From positions 1 through 64,000 of the forward strand of contig CABZOF010000001.1 in the NCBI GenBank assembly GCA_902527215.1: DNA of 64,000 nucleotides, in the 5' to 3' direction. A program made the position numbers and the translations under genes. The DNA comes from an uncultured Pelagibacteraceae bacterium. Lineage in GTDB: Bacteria; Pseudomonadota; Alphaproteobacteria; Pelagibacterales; Pelagibacteraceae. Positions 61,410-64,000 of this stretch are shown in pieces (the first letter of the stretch is position 1; every line of letters starts with the position of its first letter). Below the pieces are notes generated by a model. It was given only the letters and a program-made list of their open reading frames with translations, searched no databases and had not been told where the DNA came from.

Positions 61410-62810
61410 ATGACTGACGAACTCGGTGCATTGACAACCATATTTACAGAGTTTTACTATTGGATAACAGTAGTGCTTATGTTTCTTATACACGTAGGAT
61501 TCTGTATGTATGAAGTTGGAGCTTCCCGATACAAACATCATCAACACACATTAATGAAAAACACGATGCTGATTCCTTTGGTAACAGTAACTTGGTTTTT
61601 ATTTGGTTGGTGGATTTATTGGGCATTTCCAACTGGGCCAGGTCTTGCACCATCAATAATGAATGAAAGCGCAGCGTTAATTACAGATGACTCAGCTTTT
61701 AGTTCTAAGTGGTATTTGCCAAACAGTGAATTGATGGCAGTAAACTTAGGAGATCATATTAGTGGAGTATTTTGGGCTGCATTTTTACTATTCTCATGGA
61801 CAGCTGCATCCATTGTATCTGGTGCTGTAATTGAAAGAATTACTACTTTTGCTTTTGGAATTCTTGCGATTGCAATTGGATCAGTATTTTGGAGTATAGA
61901 TGCTGCGTGGGGATGGCACTTTGACGGATGGATGTTGAAGATACTCGGTTACCATGATGCTTATGCCTCAGGTGTAATTCACGCAGTAGCTGGTGGATTT
62001 GCTTTAGGTGTACTTGCTGTTTTGGGACCAAGAATTGGAAAATTTTCATCAAGTGGTGAACCTAGAAATATTGGACCAAGAAATCCTTGGTTAGTAACTG
62101 TTGGATTATTCTTAATTTATACAGGTTTTTGGGGATTTTATGCTGCTTGTAATATTCCAATTTACGATCTTGGACCTGAATATGGCATGGAAGGTGTCAC
62201 ATACTTTACTGCAACCACAATTTATGTAACGCCAACCACACTTAGCGGAATAACAATGAACTTTTTAATGTCTCTCTCAGGAGGATTGTTAGCGGGTTAT
62301 GTTGTTTCCAAGGGTGATCCTTTCTGGACTTACTCAAGTGGTTTAGCTGGAATAATCTGTGCATCTGCTGGAAATGACCTTTATCATCCAATACAATCTT
62401 TGATAATTGGAATGATTGGTGTCGTTATAGCTTACAAAATGCATTACTGGGTTGAACGTAGGTTCAAAATTGATGATGCAGTTGGAGCAGTAGCAGTTCA
62501 TGGTTATGCTGGATTTGCAGGGCTAGTGATATGCGGTTTTGTATTAAATGGATACCCTTCTTCAGGATACAGTGTTGGTGCTATGTGGGATGGAACTACA
62601 TATGCTGCAATAAATCCTTTAGGAATGTTCATAGGTGCAATAATCATGTTCTTTGTTCTTGGAATGATCCCAGGCTACATTATAGCTAGAGTGTTAAATG
62701 GTATTGGCAAACTCAGAATTCCAAGGGAAGTTGAGTTAGCTGGATTAGATTACCAAATAATGGAGGAAGCAAAAGAAGATGAAAAAACTGTTGCTTCTTC
62801 AAGTACTTAA
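61410..62810 (+). CDS. amt: Ammonium/methylammonium transporter
   Basis: 466 aa, about 11 membrane helices. The twin-histidine pair of the Amt pore is present: His191 in GVIHAVAGGFALG and His364 in IDDAVGAVAVHGYAGFAG. WGWHFDGWMLKILGYHD and NPWLVTVGLFLIYTGFWGFY are also Amt-like. An 18-residue C-terminus rich in glutamate follows the last helix. It has a good Shine-Dalgarno (GGAGG) 5 bases before ATG. Coupled by location to the methylamine assimilation genes, it might import methylammonium as well as ammonium, or recapture leaked ammonium. Confidence 0.88.
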   Translation: MTDELGALTTIFTEFYYWITVVLMFLIHVGFCMYEVGASRYKHHQHTLMKNTMLIPLVTVTWFLFGWWIYWAFPTGPGLAPSIMNESAALITDDSAFSSKWYLPNSELMAVNLGDHISGVFWAAFLLFSWTAASIVSGAVIERITTFAFGILAIAIGSVFWSIDAAWGWHFDGWMLKILGYHDAYASGVIHAVAGGFALGVLAVLGPRIGKFSSSGEPRNIGPRNPWLVTVGLFLIYTGFWGFYAACNIPIYDLGPEYGMEGVTYFTATTIYVTPTTLSGITMNFLMSLSGGLLAGYVVSKGDPFWTYSSGLAGIICASAGNDLYHPIQSLIIGMIGVVIAYKMHYWVERRFKIDDAVGAVAVHGYAGFAGLVICGFVLNGYPSSGYSVGAMWDGTTYAAINPLGMFIGAIIMFFVLGMIPGYIIARVLNGIGKLRIPREVELAGLDYQIMEEAKEDEKTVASSST

Positions 62811-62821
62811 AGGAGGATAAT

Positions 62822-63049
62822 ATGGCTACAGTATCTAATTGGATAGATCACTTAAATAAACCTGCAGAGGAAGTTGTGGGTGCTATTTATCCTGGAGTAG
62901 GCTCAGAAGGTATATTAGTTCTTATACTTGCTGTTATTTGGATAGGTTGGACAGTTGTAAGCTCAAAACAAGAAAGTGATAAACTTTCTAAGCTTGCAAG
63001 AAAAAGACCAAGTTCAAATGCATGGAAGAGTAATATTACTGATGGATAA
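62822..63049 (+). CDS. 75-aa single-helix membrane protein coupled to amt
   Basis: A strong Shine-Dalgarno (AAAGGAGG) lies between the amt stop and this ATG, only 11 bases apart. The protein has an amphipathic start (VSNWIDHLNKPAEEVV), one membrane segment (GILVLILAVIWIGWTVVSS, about 30-48) and a basic tail ending SSNAWKSNITDG. No family recognised. Co-transcription with amt, and the terminator directly after it, make it a likely partner or small regulator of the transporter. Confidence 0.65.
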   Translation: MATVSNWIDHLNKPAEEVVGAIYPGVGSEGILVLILAVIWIGWTVVSSKQESDKLSKLARKRPSSNAWKSNITDG

Positions 63050-63061
63050 ATAAAAAACGAT

Positions 63062-63090
63062 AAGGGCGCATAAATTTAGATGCGCCCTTT
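63062..63090 (+). terminator. Intrinsic terminator after the amt operon
   Basis: AAGGGCGCAT (63062-63071) pairs with ATGCGCCCTT (63080-63089) around an 8-base loop. The 10-bp GC-rich stem stands out in this AT-rich sequence; only three Ts follow directly, so termination may be partial. A 50-codon frame starts 8 bases later. Confidence 0.75.
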
Positions 63091-63097
63091 ACAAAGT

Positions 63098-63250
63098 ATG
63101 GAAGAAGATAAAAAAAATCTCAACAAAACACCGAGTAAAATGGCTAGATTAGCATGGCCTAAATCTAAATATGGTGTCTATGCCGCAATCATTATCATTG
63201 TTATAATTAATGTGCTTTACTATAAAGACCAATTATTATCACTACTTTAA
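63098..63250 (+). CDS. 50-aa membrane microprotein
   Basis: Short frame starting ATGGAAGAAGATAAA. The product has a charged N-terminal half (MEEDKKNLNKTPSKMARLAW) and one hydrophobic helix (VYAAIIIIVIINVLYY, about 27-42). No family recognised. It starts just beyond the terminator stem-loop and ends 9 bases before the next amidotransferase-like gene, so it may head that transcript. Coding is plausible, as it fills the gap exactly, but unproven. Confidence 0.5.
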   Translation: MEEDKKNLNKTPSKMARLAWPKSKYGVYAAIIIIVIINVLYYKDQLLSLL

Positions 63251-63259
63251 AACTTATTT

Positions 63260-64000
63260 ATGTGTGGCATTGTTGGAATTTATCTAAAATCTAAAAAATT
63301 TGAAAAATCTTTAGGAGGAATGCTTTCTAAAATGTTAGTCAGTATGGAGTCTAGGGGTCCTGACAGTGCAGGTTTTGCAATTTATAAAAGTGATAAAAAT
63401 AAAATTTATAAATATTCTATTTGTTTAAATGATATGAGTTTTGAAAAATTCAAAAATGAAATTAAAAAGAAAGTAAAACTTACAAATGTAGAAAAGAATT
63501 CAGACCACGTAATTTTAAAATCTATTGAAAAACCTAATAAAATTCTCCCTATTTTAGAAGATTTTTCGACAATATCACTAGTTGGGTACGGAAAATCTAT
63601 TGAAATTTTTAAACAAGTTGGAAGTCCTAGTAATGTTGTGAAAAAATTTAATTTAGATAATTTTTCCGGAACACATGCTATTGGTCATACAAGAATGGCT
63701 ACAGAAAGTGCAATTACAACTGATGGATCACATCCCTACTCTACAGGAGAAGATGAATGTTTAGTGCATAACGGATCTTTATCTAATCATAATAATCTAA
63801 GAAGAAAATTAAAAAAAAATGGATCCAAATTTAGTTCTGATAATGATACAGAAGTAGCTGCTGGTTATATTTCAGATAGTTTAAAAAAAAGAAATTTAAA
63901 ACAAACATTAAATAAAGGCTTAAGCGATTTGGATGGATTTTATACTTTTATTACAGGAACACATAGTGGTTTTGCAGTTCTAAGAGATGAGATTGCATGC
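63260..64000 (+). CDS. Second class II glutamine amidotransferase (MgsA/GlxB paralogue), C-terminus cut by window end
   Basis: 247 codons are visible. MCGIVGIYLKSKKF gives the nucleophile Cys2; SRGPDSAGFAIYK, GTHAIGHTRMATES, and LVHNGSLSNHNNLRRKL match the segments of MgsA at 57688. The middle part is much more lysine-rich and divergent (VKLTNVEKNSDHVILKSIEK). It is therefore an old paralogue rather than a fresh copy. It could begin a second GlxBCD-type operon beyond the window. Possible roles: glutamate synthase-like or another N-alkylglutamate synthase. Confidence 0.8.
   Translation, partial: MCGIVGIYLKSKKFEKSLGGMLSKMLVSMESRGPDSAGFAIYKSDKNKIYKYSICLNDMSFEKFKNEIKKKVKLTNVEKNSDHVILKSIEKPNKILPILEDFSTISLVGYGKSIEIFKQVGSPSNVVKKFNLDNFSGTHAIGHTRMATESAITTDGSHPYSTGEDECLVHNGSLSNHNNLRRKLKKNGSKFSSDNDTEVAAGYISDSLKKRNLKQTLNKGLSDLDGFYTFITGTHSGFAVLRDEIAC

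Noticed and set aside
1..64000. CRISPR arrays, tRNA or rRNA genes, insertion sequences, prophage or integrase genes
   Set aside because: No regularly spaced repeats, cloverleaf-like intergenic segments, transposase or integrase-like proteins were seen; the gaps are nearly all too short to hold them.

Overview
The window looks like a piece of a streamlined, AT-rich marine alphaproteobacterial genome of the SAR11 / Pelagibacterales type. Base composition is very low in G+C, intergenic gaps are all under about 150 bases, start/stop overlaps (TAATG, ATGACTAA, ATGTCTAA) are common, and the gene content is dominated by uptake and oxidation of methylated osmolytes and methylated amines. No rRNA, tRNA, CRISPR, insertion sequence or prophage was seen. 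The lineage is an inference from gene content; no marker gene fixes it.

Region 1 (1-15229, all minus strand, about 17 tightly packed genes) is a glycine-betaine/DMSP-type island: betaine-homocysteine methyltransferase, two dimethylglycine/sarcosine dehydrogenase-like flavoproteins (FAD domain plus folate-binding GcvT domain), a Rieske oxygenase, a SAM methyltransferase, a SET-domain protein, a DddP-type M24 protein (candidate DMSP lyase with all metal and catalytic residues), a kinase/nucleotidyltransferase pair, accessory genes, and the electron sink EtfB-EtfA-ETF-QO (the last cut by the window start). Region 2 (15362-20037, plus) is a betaine-type binding protein and permease followed by a MetF-like reductase coupled to a DmdA-family demethylase. 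Region 3 (20034-23430, minus) is an uncharacterised four-gene operon: divergent M19 'dipeptidase', a 551-aa unknown, a DUF3726-like protein and a 55-aa zinc-ribbon peptide. Region 4 (23518-28251) holds purE-purK, a YedK/HMCES protein, a GNAT, an unknown and a BT1-like transporter.

Region 5 (28255-35166) is a heterotetrameric sarcosine (or N-methylglutamate) oxidase, soxBDAG order, divergent from formate-tetrahydrofolate ligase. Region 6 (35158-43257, plus glpK at 44707-46185) is a carbohydrate module: ABC binding protein and two permeases, a GH63-like glycosidase, iron alcohol dehydrogenase, a glutamine amidotransferase, GpsA and glycerol kinase; glycerol-linked glycosides are a plausible substrate. 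Region 7 (43372-64000) is the methylamine pathway: trimethylamine monooxygenase (tmm), the TMAO transporter tmoXWV, TMAO demethylase (tdm) with a MarR-like regulator, a SoxB-like oxidase, gamma-glutamylmethylamide synthetase (gmaS), the three N-methylglutamate synthase subunits, an ammonium/methylammonium transporter with small membrane proteins, and a second copy of the amidotransferase subunit running off the end.

The genes fit together as one logic: import betaines and TMAO, strip methyl groups onto homocysteine or tetrahydrofolate (at least six proteins carry GcvT-type folate domains), send electrons to quinone through ETF, recover energy from one-carbon units through MetF-like and Fhs steps, and keep the nitrogen as glutamate/ammonium. 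The steps not found here are the dimethylamine monooxygenase and ABC ATPases for two of the three transporters.
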